Made by a program: the position numbers and the translations under genes
Notes under the pieces: model-generated
Told to the model about the DNA's origin: nothing
The model's database searches: none
What the model saw: only the letters and a program-made list of their open reading frames with translations
Shown here: piece by piece, positions 49,800 to 64,000 of the stretch
Layout of the letters: every line of letters starts with the position of its first letter
Numbering within the stretch: position 1 is the stretch's first letter
Assembly (NCBI GenBank): GCA_024803745.1
Contig: JANJXV010000039.1
Coordinates: 7,010,001-7,074,000 of the forward strand
Origin: Megascapheus bottae
Taxonomy: Eukaryota > Chordata > Mammalia > Rodentia > Geomyidae
Reading direction: 5' to 3'
DNA length: 64,000 nucleotides

Positions 49800-49975
49800 G
49801 CCCATTAGAGGAAGGAAGGAGAAGGAGGAGCCCTGAGTGACAGTTGTCCCAGAACTGGCATAAACAGGATGTGGTGTTGCATGAAACTTTCCCCCTACCC
49901 TTCAGCCCGCCCCCCACAGCCGTGGTCCCCACCCCTAGAAGACAGCGGAACTGAGAAAAGAAGGCGCTGCAAGCC

Positions 49976-49978
<3 letters not shown>
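49800..49978 (+). promoter_or_regulatory. GMFG: GMFG promoter and 5' UTR region
   Basis: ACAGGATGTGGT at 49,864-49,875 matches an ETS-RUNX composite site, preceded by CAGTTG (MYB-like, near 49,841) and purine-rich GGAAGGAAGGAG (ETS/PU.1-like). No CpG island is present. This fits the blood-cell-restricted expression known for GMFG. The start site is probably just downstream but cannot be fixed. Confidence 0.5.
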
Positions 49979-55053
<5,075 letters not shown>

Positions 55054-55149
55054 CATCTGAAGCAGACACTTGAAGTCTTCATGCCTGAGCCCCAAGCGGG
55101 ACGGAAGATTCCAGACTCCTACCATCCAAACGTCTAAAACCAGAAAAGA

Positions 55150-55160
55150 ATTAAATTAAA
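55150..55160 (+). terminator. GMFG: GMFG polyadenylation signals ATTAAA (two overlapping)
   Basis: ATTAAA occurs at 55,150-55,155 and 55,155-55,160, about 100 bases past the stop codon, and runs straight into A-rich genomic sequence. Confidence 0.8.
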
Positions 55161-55960
55161 AAAAAAAAAAGCAAGAACTCAGATCCTCAGACTTCATGTT
55201 TGTGGGTGGTAGTCCTGCAGTTCCAGCCTGTAGCCAACAGGGGGCAGAAGACCTTGGTGGGGACACACATTTTTCAGACACCTGTGTCCTAGGAGGAGAG
55301 GCCAGAGACTATGGGATTTCTTGGGAGTGGGAGTGAGAGAGCTGAGTCTTCTGAATCTATGGGGAGGGAGGCAGGAGTGTTATTGTTAAAGGGAACAAGC
55401 ACCCCGAGGGTAAAGGAGGTATTGCACATTATTCTCCCTGCTTTCTAGGCTTCAGTGCTAGTGGACTTCAGCGCTTGCCCTGAATACTGAGAATTTAAAG
55501 GTCAAGAAGTTAAATGAATTGATTGTAATGGCTCCAGAAGCTCAGAAGTTGCTGGTGGCCAGTGGTTTGGGTACTTGATTGGATGGATAGGTGTGAGGGC
55601 TCCCTGGTTAAGGAGGTGAGGACTCCCATGCATCGCAGGAACAAGAAATGATGACCCTGGTTCCCCCCTGTTTCTGATTCTTCCTGCCTTCCAGTGATAT
55701 CAGGGATCTAGGGACATTCACACTGGGTCAACCCTCCATCCTGTCTCTGAAGGGTATTTATTGAGCACCTCTGGTATACCAGGCTCTGAGAACAATGATA
55801 TGAGTAACTCTTTACTGAGATGATGAAACAAAACCCATTTTTCCTTCAGATCTCTCCTTGTTTTTCCATCCCCAGATTCAGGGACCAGAAAACTCTTCCC
55901 CCACCCCCCACCACACCACATGCCACCACCCCTTTCTAGGTTCCCTGCAGAGAGGTGGCC

Positions 55961-55974
55961 GTTGCCATGGTAAC
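55961..55974. promoter_or_regulatory. Palindromic RFX X-box between GMFG and LRFN1
   Basis: GTTGCCATGGTAAC is a perfect palindromic X-box (RFX-family dimer site) in repeat-free DNA. Its target gene is unknown. Confidence 0.45.
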
Positions 55975-56597
55975 AATGACATAGTGACCTTGGGTCTGGG
56001 CGGCCCTTCCCCCCACCCTGGCATTCCTCAGGGAGAGCCTAAAAGCCAGTTGCAATCTTATTCCATTCACCACCTCCACCTCACCGGGGTCTCTCATCAC
56101 CCCACCCTGCTCCATCCATCCCGGGCTCCCCTGTGCCCAGTCCCAAGTCTCTTGCTTAAGGACTTTAATCATTTTTTTTTTTTGCACTGGGCCATAAAGA
56201 CATCGGCCCTCTCTTGCCCCTAATTTCACTTTCCCGGGCGGAAGGGATTGGCTAAGGCCCTGTCTCTTGGTGACTGGCCTCTCTTCATCCCTATTTTTCC
56301 CTTCTGTCCTTAGTGATTGTAGTGGCTCACCCTGACGAGGGGAGGAAGGCATGCATCTAGGAGTCACAAGAAGCATGCAATAAACACATCGGGCAACTCT
56401 TGGCCTGCTGAAGTCAAACAGGCAAAAAGACCTGTCTAAAGGTCATGCACTTCGATATCCTCCACTGTATGATAATAGCTAACTCTGCTATCGAGAGCGC
56501 CTTCTGTGCCCTGGTACTTATACAGAGCACTTCACAGGCATTAACTCATTTAATCCTTTCAAAACTCCATGAAGAAGATACTATGATTATCCACTTT

Positions 56598-56716
56598 TTT
56601 TCTTTTTTTTTTTTTTGAGACTAGGTTGATCTGTATAGCTGGGGCTAGCCTTAGACTTGAGATCCTTCTGCCTCAAGCCTTGGGAATACTGGAATTCTAG
56701 ACCAGTATCACTATAC
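56598..56716 (-). repeat. B1-like SINE monomer
   Basis: gagactaggttgatctgtat to agtatcactatacc, the reverse complement of a diverged B1. Confidence 0.65.
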
Positions 56717-56733
56717 CTGGATCCCTTATTTTA

Positions 56734-56927
56734 TTTTATTTTTTGCCAGTCCTGGGCTTGAGCTCAGGGCCTGAGCACTGTCCTTGGACTTTGTCAAGGC
56801 TAGAGCTCTACCACTTGAGCCTCAGCACCACTTCCGGCTTTTTCTATATATGTGGTACCAAGGAATCGAACCCAGGTCTTCGTGCATGCTAGGCAAGCAC
56901 TTTAACCACTAGGCCAAACTCCCAGCC
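56734..56927 (-). repeat. Young composite SINE family B with target-site duplication
   Basis: ctggatcccttatttta is repeated exactly at 56,717-56,733 and 56,928-56,944 on either side of the element. Confidence 0.92.
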
Positions 56928-57444
56928 CTGGATCCCTTATTTTAAAAATGAAGAAAATGAGGCATAGAAGCCAAATATAGTTGTTTGGCTCCAATGGTGT
57001 GTGCAGTTTGAACTTGAACTCCAGACTATCCTGTCATCAATGGTCAGACTGTTTGGCAAGAGATTTAAAAAACTTTTTCTTCTTTCCTCCTCCTCCTTAA
57101 GGTTCCCACTTCTTCAAAGATAAATTTCTGTTTGCATGTAGCCTGGTGATCATCAAAGACCCAATCAGAAAGGGGCATGTTTGGAGCCTTGTCCAATCAG
57201 GAATAAAGGTTTCCTTTGGGAATCAAGGACTAATCAAAGAAAGTGATACAGAGCAAGACTGATAATGAGTGGGTGTGGCTGAGTGTGGCTGAACCAACCT
57301 GAGTGTCTAGAATAGATTAGTTATCCAGTGAAGAGTCAACACATAGGTATGACTCCTTAGAGGGCTGGTATAAGCTGGGAATCATTTCTTCTAATACTGT
57401 GAGACTTTGGTCTAAGGTTCTGTAGTTCCATGCTCCCTAATTTT

Positions 57445-57725
57445 CACATCTGGGGCTTGAACTCTGGGCCTGGGTGCTGGCCCTGAGCTCTTCAACATAA
57501 GGCTACCATCCTACCTCTGGGCCTGGCATTGTCCCTGAGCTCTTCAGCTCAAGGCTACCGCCCTACCCTTGAGCCACAGGCCTACTTCCCATTTTCTAGT
57601 GGTTAATTAGAGTTAAGAGTCTCACAGAATTTAGTGCCTGGGCTGGCTTTGAATTGTGATCCCCAGATCTCAGCCTCCTGAGTAGCTCGGATTACAAGCA
57701 TGAGCCACTGCACCCAGCTCCCAGC
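57445..57725 (-). repeat. Composite SINE family A with partial tail duplication
   Basis: gggcttgaactctgggcctg is followed by a second tail segment (gggcctggcattgtccctga) before the head ends near gagccactgcacccagc. Confidence 0.75.
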
Positions 57726-57890
57726 ATGCTGTCTCTTAGGCTACAGCTCCACTTCTGACTTTTTGGTGGTTACTTGGAGTTAAGAGTCTCATGGACTCTC
57801 CTGCCCTGGCTGGCTTCAAACTATGATTCTCAGGTCTCAGCTTCCTGAGTAGCTAGAGTTCCAGGCATAAGGCACTAGTGCCCAGTTCTT
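57726..57890 (-). repeat. Composite SINE family A, fragment in tandem
   Basis: tctcttaggctacagctcca to tccaggcataaggcactagt. Confidence 0.7.
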
Positions 57891-57914
57891 TTATATATAT
57901 ATATATATATATAG
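57891..57914. repeat. (TA)n microsatellite
   Basis: Eleven or so TA units. Confidence 0.9.
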
Positions 57915-58271
57915 TAATTAATAAAAGGGTTACATGAATATTTGCCAGATAGAAGGTGCATTAATTCACATACATTGATACCCTTTCACATTAGTGCCCA
58001 ATTCTTATCTGGCTATTTTGAAGATTGGATCAACCAATCCTTAAAACCACTGCTGGCACACAGTGTGGCTACATTTGTACAAATGTACATTTATACATTT
58101 TCTGTTGTGACGTCTTCTCCTACTTGTACCCTCCCAGCCTGAACCCCCAGGCTCCAGCAGGAAACATTAGAGAGCAAGAAGTATTGTGAGGAGGGTTGAT
58201 TGACTGGATCAAGATTTACTAAGAGGAAGATCTGCAGAGGTAGCTGGCCCTGGGCTTGTAGAAGAAGAATT

Positions 58272-58465
58272 TATGGACCAGGAGGTTGGCCTAGTGGTAG
58301 AGTGCCTGCCTAGCATGCACGAAGACCGTTTCCTTGGTACGACATACATAGAAAAAGCCAGAGTGGTGCAGTGGCTTAGGGTAGAATTCTAGCCTTGAGG
58401 AAAGCCTAAGGACATGCTCAGGCCCTGAGCTCAAACCCAGTACTGATTTAAAAAAAAAAAAAAAG
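58272..58465 (+). repeat. Composite SINE family B, diverged
   Basis: gaccaggaggttggcctagt to caaacccagtactgat and an A-run. Confidence 0.82.
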
Positions 58466-58719
58466 AATTTATGATGAAACCCAAAATGGGAAGCATTTGA
58501 GACTATAAAGATATATACAACACGGCAGATTCTGATGGAAGATCTTGCTAGGTTTGGGGATCCTTTGAAAATCTGGAAAAAGAGATGGGGCATTCTGGGG
58601 ATGATAACGCAGGACTACAATCTTGGCTACTCTCAAGGCAGAGTGAATAGGAGGATCACAAATTCTGAGGCCAGTCTTAGGAAATGTTAGTTGAACCCCT
58701 TTGTCAAAAATGAAATAAA

Positions 58720-58922
58720 AGGTGGGCTGGGAGTTTGGCCTAGTGGTAGAGTGCTTGCCTAGCATGCACGAAGATCCAGGTTCGATTCCTCAGTACTACA
58801 TACATAGAAAAGTTGGAAGTGGTGCTGTGGCTCAAGTGGTAGAGCTCTAGCCTTGAGGAATGCCCAAGGACAGTGCTCAGGCCCTGAGTTTAAACCTCAG
58901 GACTGGCAAAAAAAAAAAAAAA
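58720..58922 (+). repeat. Composite SINE family B
   Basis: gggctgggagtttggcctag to aaacctcaggactggc and an A-run. Confidence 0.9.
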
Positions 58923-58957
58923 ATCATAAACACAAAATAAAAACAAAAATAAATAAC

Positions 58958-59195
58958 AGAGCCAGGCACGGCAGCTCATGCCTGTAATCCTAGCTACTTG
59001 GGAGTCTGAGATCTGAGGATTGAGGTTCAAAGCCAGCCCAGGAACTAAAGTCCATGAAACCTTATCTCCAATTAACCACCAGAAAATCAGAAGTAGTGCT
59101 GTGGCTCTAGGGGTAGGTTCAGTTGCCTTGAGCTGAAGAGCTCAAGGCCAGCACTCAGGCCCCAGAGTTCAAGCCCCATGACCAACAAAAGAAAA
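58958..59195 (+). repeat. Composite SINE family A
   Basis: agccaggcacggcagctcat to caagccccatgaccaac. Confidence 0.87.
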
Positions 59196-59231
59196 CAGAA
59201 AATGAACCCCCCCAAAAAGAAAGAAAGAAAG

Positions 59232-59420
59232 AATGGGCTGGGAATGTGGCAGAATGCTTGCCTGGCATGCATGAAGCCCCGGGTTCAATTCCTCAGTACC
59301 ACATGAACAGAAAAAGCCTGGAAATGGTGCTAAGGCTCAAAGGAAGGGTGCTGCACTTGAGCAAAAGCATCTCAGGGATAGCGCCCAGGCCCTGAGTCTA
59401 AGCCCCAGGACTGGCAAGAA
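59232..59420 (+). repeat. Composite SINE family B
   Basis: gaatgggctgggaatgtggc to aagccccaggactggcaaga. Confidence 0.82.
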
Positions 59421-60189
59421 GAGGGAAAAGAGCAAAGGAAGACAGCCAAGTAATCCAGAAGGCTGCGATGTGAGGCTCATGATTCCAAGCCAGCCCAGCC
59501 AGGAAGAACCATGAGACTCCAATGAAGGAAGGTAGAAGTGAAGCCGTGGCATTAGCTTTGGGGGGTGGGGGGCAGGGTCAAGAACAGCGCCTAGGAGTCC
59601 CAGAGGGGCTAAGACCTGGGGGGGGTGGGGAGGGGGGGCAGCTCCCCTCCCCCTCCCCCCAGGGGTGGGGTCCACCTGTGCGCTGGGGGTGCGGGCTCGG
59701 GCTGCCCTAGCCCACGCGGGCTGGGGAGGGCCTGCGGGGGGGGGGTGCCCGGCGGGGGGTACCCGGCGGGGGGGTACCCGGCGGGGGGGGGGCGGGGGGG
59801 CGGGGAGGGGCGGGGCGGTCACTGAAGGCAGGCGGGCGCCGCTGGTCCCTTGGCCTCGTCTTCCCCTCGTGGTCCTGGGCGTCCCTGAAACGCGAGCCGG
59901 GTCGTGGCTGGAGGTGAGGCCCGGTCGGCGGAGCCGGGGCCGGGTGGGGCGTGGGGGGCGAGCGGAGGTCTGGATGTGTGTGAGCCGGGGCGGGGGCCGC
60001 CCGGGCCCCCCTCGCGGTGGGGCGTGGTCTGAGGTCCCTGGGGAGGCCGGGGGCGGGGCGGGCCTTGGCGGCTCCGCAGTGGAGACGGGGCGGGGGGGAG
60101 GTGGGGGTCTCGGCCGCGGCCCCGGGGAGCGAGTCCGGGGGCCCGGAGGGGGGGCGGGGGCGCCCCTCCCCCTCCCCGATGCGGCGGAG

Positions 60190-60404
60190 CTCGGCGGCGG
60201 CGGCGCGGAGGGCGGAGCTCGGCGGCGGCGCGGGAGGGAGGGAAAGGAGGAAGGGAGGGCGGAGGGAGGGCGGGAGGCGGGAGGGAGGCGGCCCCGCGGC
60301 ACCGCGCCCCCTCCCCCGGCCCTCCCCCCACCATGGCGCGGAGCTCGGCGGCGGCGGCGGCGGCGGCGGGGCCGGGCCCGGGGCCCCCCCATGGCCCGGG
60401 CTGG
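60190..60404 (+). other. LRFN1: LRFN1 noncoding exon 1 (5' edge uncertain)
   Basis: It ends at the donor GTAAGC (60,405). It contains ATG in a perfect Kozak context (CCACCATGG) at 60,333, followed by an Ala run. As I recall the protein, LRFN1 begins with a signal peptide in a later exon, so this is probably 5' UTR carrying an upstream ORF. The coding region lies beyond the window. Confidence 0.55.
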
Positions 60405-60553
60405 GTAAGCTTGGGGTGTCACCCCACCCCATCCCTGCAGCAAGCCTTCCCTCCCCCTCCCTCGGATCCTGGGGGGGGGGAATGGAGGCAGGCGGGTGTG
60501 AGTGAGTGAGTGTGGCCGGCGCTGCGGCGGCCTTGCGTGCGCTCCGAGGCCCG

Positions 60554-60555
<2 letters not shown>

Positions 60556-60588
<33 letters not shown>
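60556..60588. repeat. (GT)n microsatellite
   Basis: About 16 GT units in CpG-island flank. Confidence 0.93.
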
Positions 60589-60592
<4 letters not shown>

Positions 60593-61255
60593 TGCCCGCG
60601 CGCGCCCCGAGCGTGGGGGGCCCTCCATCCGGGTGTGTGCACCTGGGTGTCCCCCCCTCCACCACACACCCCTTCTTCTTGCACGAGGGACGCCCTCCCC
60701 CGGGCCCGGGGAGGGGGCCGTGTGCAGGTGTGTGTGTGTGTGCACACGCGTGGGTCGTGTGCCGGGTGTGTGCACACCGCTGGCCGCCCGCGTGGGGCGT
60801 TTGTGTCCGGGTTGGGGTGTGAAAGCCGTGGATCTGGGGAGCCGGGTGTGTTCGCCCGGGTGTCCATTTGTGTGCGTGTGTGCGCGTGTGGCTCACGGAT
60901 TGTGTGTCTGTCTGCGAGTCCACCTGCCGGCGGTGGACACGGGTGGGGTGTGCGGGCCGCTGAGGCTCGGCGTCCTGTGGGTCCAGGCCTCCAGACGCGT
61001 GGGGGAGGGCCCGTGTCAGCCCGGGGAGCAGGAAGGGGGGTCCCCAGCCATCCTGGGGGGAGACGGCCATATCTTTCTTCCCCTTCCCGGCGGCTGGGGG
61101 AGGGGGATGGGCAGCCCGGAGGTGGACAGATGGAGGGATGAGAGGCCGGAGGGATGGACAGATGGGCCTTGGGGTTTGGGGGGAGGGTGGGGGCGAAGAC
61201 CTGGCCAGATCCCCACCCCCACCCTGAACCTCCCGCCCCCTACACCCGCCCCCCA

Positions 61256-61262
61256 ACACACA

Positions 61263-61311
<49 letters not shown>
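61256..61311. repeat. (CA)n microsatellite
   Basis: About 26 CA units with one ATA interruption. Confidence 0.95.
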
Positions 61312-61312
<1 letters not shown>

Positions 61313-61934
61313 GGCCAGAAAGCTGCAGCGGCTTGAGTGTAGAGTTCCGGCATTCTGATGACCTGCTGGGGATGGGGGTGATGACCCGGCTGGTAGGGTG
61401 GGGTGCTTCGGGGCTCCTGGCAGGAGGATTTTCTTAGAAACTGGCTTTGGGACTGATCACCCCCCCCACCACACACACACACACACCCCCGACCCTTCCA
61501 TTCCACCTGCTGAACGAACTCTGACCTCTGACCCAGGCTGGGGATGTGGTTTGGGGGGAGGGAGGTGTTGGAATGTGCTGGGTGGGGTGTTAAGGAGGGG
61601 GGCACGTGGAGGAATGTGTGTTGACTGTCGTTCAGAATGGTGTGTGTGTGAGAGAGAGAGTGAGTGTGTGTGTGGTTTCACAAGTGTGGAAAACCCTCCG
61701 GGGACTCGGAGTGTGTCTGCTGCTGCGTGCACGTCTTGACAGGTCTGTAGAGGTGAGTCTTTTCGTCTGTGTGCCTGTGTGCTTGTCCTTAGAGACTCAG
61801 CCTCGAGAACGTCGGAGAGCCGGCGTGTCAGGCGTGCACAGCTAGGATGTACGTGTTGGCGGTGGGCAGATGTGTGAGTCCACACACAGCGGTGTGCAGT
61901 TGGGCGAGTGTTTCAAAGTCCCAAAGTGTGCAGT

Positions 61935-62150
61935 TAAACCAGCCATCTGCTGGCTCACACCTGTCATCCTAGCTACTCAAAAGGCTGAGATCGGAGGATC
62001 ACAGTTCAAAGCCAGCCTGGGCAGGAAAGTCTGTGAGACTCCAATGAATCACCAGAAAACTAGAAGTGGAGCACTAGCCTTGGGCAAAAAAAGAAGCTCA
62101 GGGATAGCACGCAGGCCCTGAGTTCAAGTCCCAGGAAAAGCACCCCAAAA
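61935..62150 (+). repeat. Composite SINE family A
   Basis: accagccatctgctggctca to caagtcccaggaaaagcacc. Confidence 0.82.
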
Positions 62151-63019
62151 AAAACCCAAAACCCAAAACAAAAAAGTGTGCACCTGTGTACGTTTGCTCA
62201 CGCAGGTGTGTATCTGTGATGTCTGTTGCCCCCCTGTCTCGGTGGGTGTGTAGCATGTGTTTGGAGGAGGGGGTGTCTGTGTCTTGTGGTAGTGTTGGTC
62301 ATGGGGAATAGACAGTGTGTCCGTTTTGACATGTATGTGCAGGCCGGCTGTGAATGTGTGTCCGGTGGATTGGAGGGACCTGTGGGATGGTCTGGAACCA
62401 GCCAGGACCCAGGCTGTGATTCCCTTGGCTCGGTGTCCCTGCCCTGGCAATTTGGGGGAGGGACCCCAGATCTTGCTGGTGTGTTGCTGGGAGATCCTGG
62501 GGAGAACTTGGGTTGGAGAGTTGGGGTAGGCCGCCCAGTGTTGGTAAGGTAAGAGCCTGGGGTTCCTTCCGAGCTCCTGCTACAGCTCAGGGCTTTGAGA
62601 CTGGGGAGGTGGGGACCTGTTGTAAATGTTGGGGGTGGGGGTAAGGCACCTGGCCCGGACTTTGGAGGGGGGCGAATCTGAAAAGGAGTCTGGGAATTTA
62701 GAATCCTGAGGTTGAGAAACGAGGGGATGGCTGCCGGATTCCAGGAGAGTGATGGAAGAAGAGCTGTGGGGCGCGGAGGAGGGGGGCAGAGGACAAACCA
62801 ATGGGTGTCCTGAACTCCTGACTTTGCGTGACCCACCCCTGAAACTCAGTCTCTTCCATTTTAGAACCTTCTGAAACTCTGAGATGGCAAAGCCTGAAGC
62901 ATGACAGCTGAGGGAGGATCCCTCTGGGGATTTCTGTAGTTCAGCTGGTCCCCCAGCAGGCCCTGGGGCCCAGAGAGAAACCAGAGGGTGCTAACGTGCT
63001 GGGTTTTATTCTGTTACAG

Positions 63020-63052
63020 GTACTGGCCCAGGCCCTGACTCCCTGAAGAGAG
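63020..63052 (+). other. LRFN1: LRFN1 noncoding exon 2 (33 nt, inferred)
   Basis: The acceptor ttttattctgttacag and a consensus donor GTAAGT bracket 33 bases. Both sites are strong and in the correct orientation for a small 5' UTR exon. Confidence 0.5.
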
Positions 63053-63284
63053 GTAAGTTGGAGCCCTTAGGCTCAAGAGAGAAATGGGGGGTGATGGGCC
63101 TTGCTTAGAGCCAGCTGGGGCCCAGAACCTCTCTGCCAAGGTTAGGGGTGGGGACCACTCTAGAAGTATCATGGTTGAGTCCGGGTTGTTAGTGACCAGG
63201 CTTTGGGGGACAGGTAGAGTCTCAGGACAAGATGTAACCTCTCTCCTCAGCATAGGTAAGGTGGTTGGGCAAGAGAAACTCCAG

Positions 63285-63390
63285 CCAAGCATGGCGGTAC
63301 ATACCTCTAGTTCCTGCTACTCAGAAGGGGGGATCTTGATTCAAGGTTGATCTGAGCAAAGCAGTATGAGACCCTATCTGAAAAACAAAC
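63285..63390 (+). repeat. B1-like SINE monomer
   Basis: agcatggcggtacatacctc to gagaccctatctgaaaaac. Confidence 0.65.
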
Positions 63391-63397
63391 TGAAGGG

Positions 63398-63475
63398 GAG
63401 GGAGAGAGTTGGGGGTGTGGCTCAAATGGTAGGGGGTTTTCTGAGCAAATGCAAGGTTCTGAATTCAAATAATCT
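63398..63475 (+). repeat. ID-like SINE fragment
   Basis: gagttgggggtgtggctcaa to ggttctgaattcaaataa, diverged. Confidence 0.5.
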
Positions 63476-63929
63476 GATCAAATAATCTGACACACAGAGA
63501 GAGAATTAACACATTATTATAAGTAATAGTAGTAACTGTAGCAGCCCGTATGTAGCATTTCCTTTGTGAAGACCACAGTTACAAATAATAGTTACAAATA
63601 GCTACAAAGAATGGTGTAGAATTCTTTGAACTGATGTGGTAGATTTTTTTTTTTTTTTTAATAAATCAGTGGATAGCTGAACGCACAGATTGATGCCCTT
63701 TTGGGGGAGTCATTTGACTGACTTGGGGACTTGGGGGATGTGATCTCAAGGGAGTGAGGTCCAAATTCTGTCCCCCAATACTGAAGTGTCTCTCAGTACA
63801 TAGTAGGTGTTTTCATTCACTCTGACTGTGAGAGGTGAAGCTTTGCTCTTGTAAATTGGGGTTCTGAGCCCTAGAGACCTCCACAGTCAAGCTGGTGCAG
63901 ATCTGGGCATCTGATCATGCCAGAACTAC

Positions 63930-64000
63930 TTTTTTTTTGCCAGTCCTAGAGCTTGAACTCAGGGCCCAGGCACTGTCCCTGATCTTCTTTTGCTCTTTTC
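63930..64000 (-). repeat. Composite SINE, cut by the window end
   Basis: gccagtcctagagcttgaac begins a minus-strand copy whose head lies outside the window. Confidence 0.7.

Larger units (their letters stand above)
45721..49840. other. SAMD4B-GMFG intergenic region
   Basis: No gene is seen. It contains a purine-rich stretch near 45,800, a GT microsatellite, seven or more SINEs between 46.6 and 49.5 kb, and an AT-rich unique stretch at 48,190-49,040. Confidence 0.7.
55171..59560. other. GMFG-LRFN1 intergenic region
   Basis: No coding exon is seen. Unique sequence lies at 55,180-56,590 (including an RFX X-box) and 56,945-57,440; the remainder is mostly SINEs. Confidence 0.7.
59560..61050 (+). 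promoter_or_regulatory. LRFN1: LRFN1 CpG-island promoter
   Basis: Extreme G and CG density changes abruptly from SINE-rich DNA. It includes G-runs of six to ten at 59,735-59,815 and GGC/GCG triplet runs around 60,190-60,380. Assignment to LRFN1 is from synteny (next gene after GMFG, same orientation) and from the splice pattern. Confidence 0.7.
60405..63019. other. LRFN1 intron 1 (inferred)
   Basis: This is G-rich DNA with GT/CA microsatellites at 60,556-60,588 and 61,256-61,311 and one SINE. No exon was recognised. Confidence 0.55.
60333..63046 (+). other. Predicted spliced upstream ORF (32 codons), LRFN1 5' leader
   Basis: If exon 60,190-60,404 is joined to 63,020-63,052, the ATG at 60,333 reads 24 codons in exon 1 and 8 in exon 2 before TGA at 63,044-63,046. 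The peptide is Ala/Gly/Pro-rich (MARSSAAAA at its start, ending LAQALTP). It would be expected to lower translation of the main ORF. This depends on the inferred splice. Confidence 0.4.

Noticed and set aside
60333..60404. Reading the 60,333 ATG as the N-terminus of LRFN1
   Set aside because: With the visible exon 2 the frame stops after 32 codons, and LRFN1 as I recall it starts with a signal peptide unrelated to this Ala-rich sequence.
59337..61307. 656- and 386-codon open frames antisense to the LRFN1 first exon
   Set aside because: They run through a (CA)n repeat, the CpG island and a SINE, and the composition is Pro/Arg/His low complexity. They are best explained by high GC.

Overview
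This window is nuclear DNA from a mammal. Four protein-coding genes can be read exon by exon with canonical GT/AG junctions, and the first exons of a fifth are visible. The repeats point to a rodent: there are dozens of tRNA-Ala/ID-like and 7SL/B1-like SINEs. Most belong to two composite families that share one tRNA-like tail, which I associate from memory with geomyoid rodents such as kangaroo rats and pocket mice. Assignment to rodents is fairly secure; the family-level assignment is inference.

Gene order is MED29 (-), PAF1 (+), SAMD4B (-), GMFG (+), LRFN1 (+, 5' exons only). This is the mirror image of the human 19q13.2 block as I remember it. Positions 1-6.3 kb are intergenic and would face ZFP36; they hold no coding exon but include candidate regulatory clusters. 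MED29 (6,421-11,603) and PAF1 (12,110-16,727) diverge from a CpG-rich promoter with three CCAAT boxes. PAF1 and SAMD4B (19,045-33,251, promoter near 45.2 kb) converge tail to tail. About 4.7 kb of SINE-rich DNA separates SAMD4B from GMFG (49,976-55,053). A further 5 kb leads to the G-rich CpG island and noncoding first exons of LRFN1 (about 60.2 kb to beyond the window end).

The products act at successive steps of gene expression and in leukocyte or neuronal cell biology. MED29 is a Mediator subunit, PAF1 the scaffold of the RNA polymerase II-associated PAF complex, and SAMD4B a Smaug-type RNA-binding translational repressor. GMFG is an ADF-H-fold regulator of Arp2/3 branches in blood cells, and LRFN1 a synaptic adhesion protein. 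They form a conserved neighbourhood, not an operon.

All four coding sequences are intact: deduced lengths are 199, 535, 694 and 142 residues. I found no new multi-gene system. The points most worth a second look are two short upstream ORFs that would be created by splicing of LRFN1 exons 1 and 2, and two perfect palindromic RFX X-boxes flanking the 3' half of GMFG. Others are an ETS-RUNX composite site at the GMFG promoter, a possible 21-nt noncoding microexon upstream of the SAMD4B start exon, and several SINE-in-SINE insertions with clear target-site duplications.
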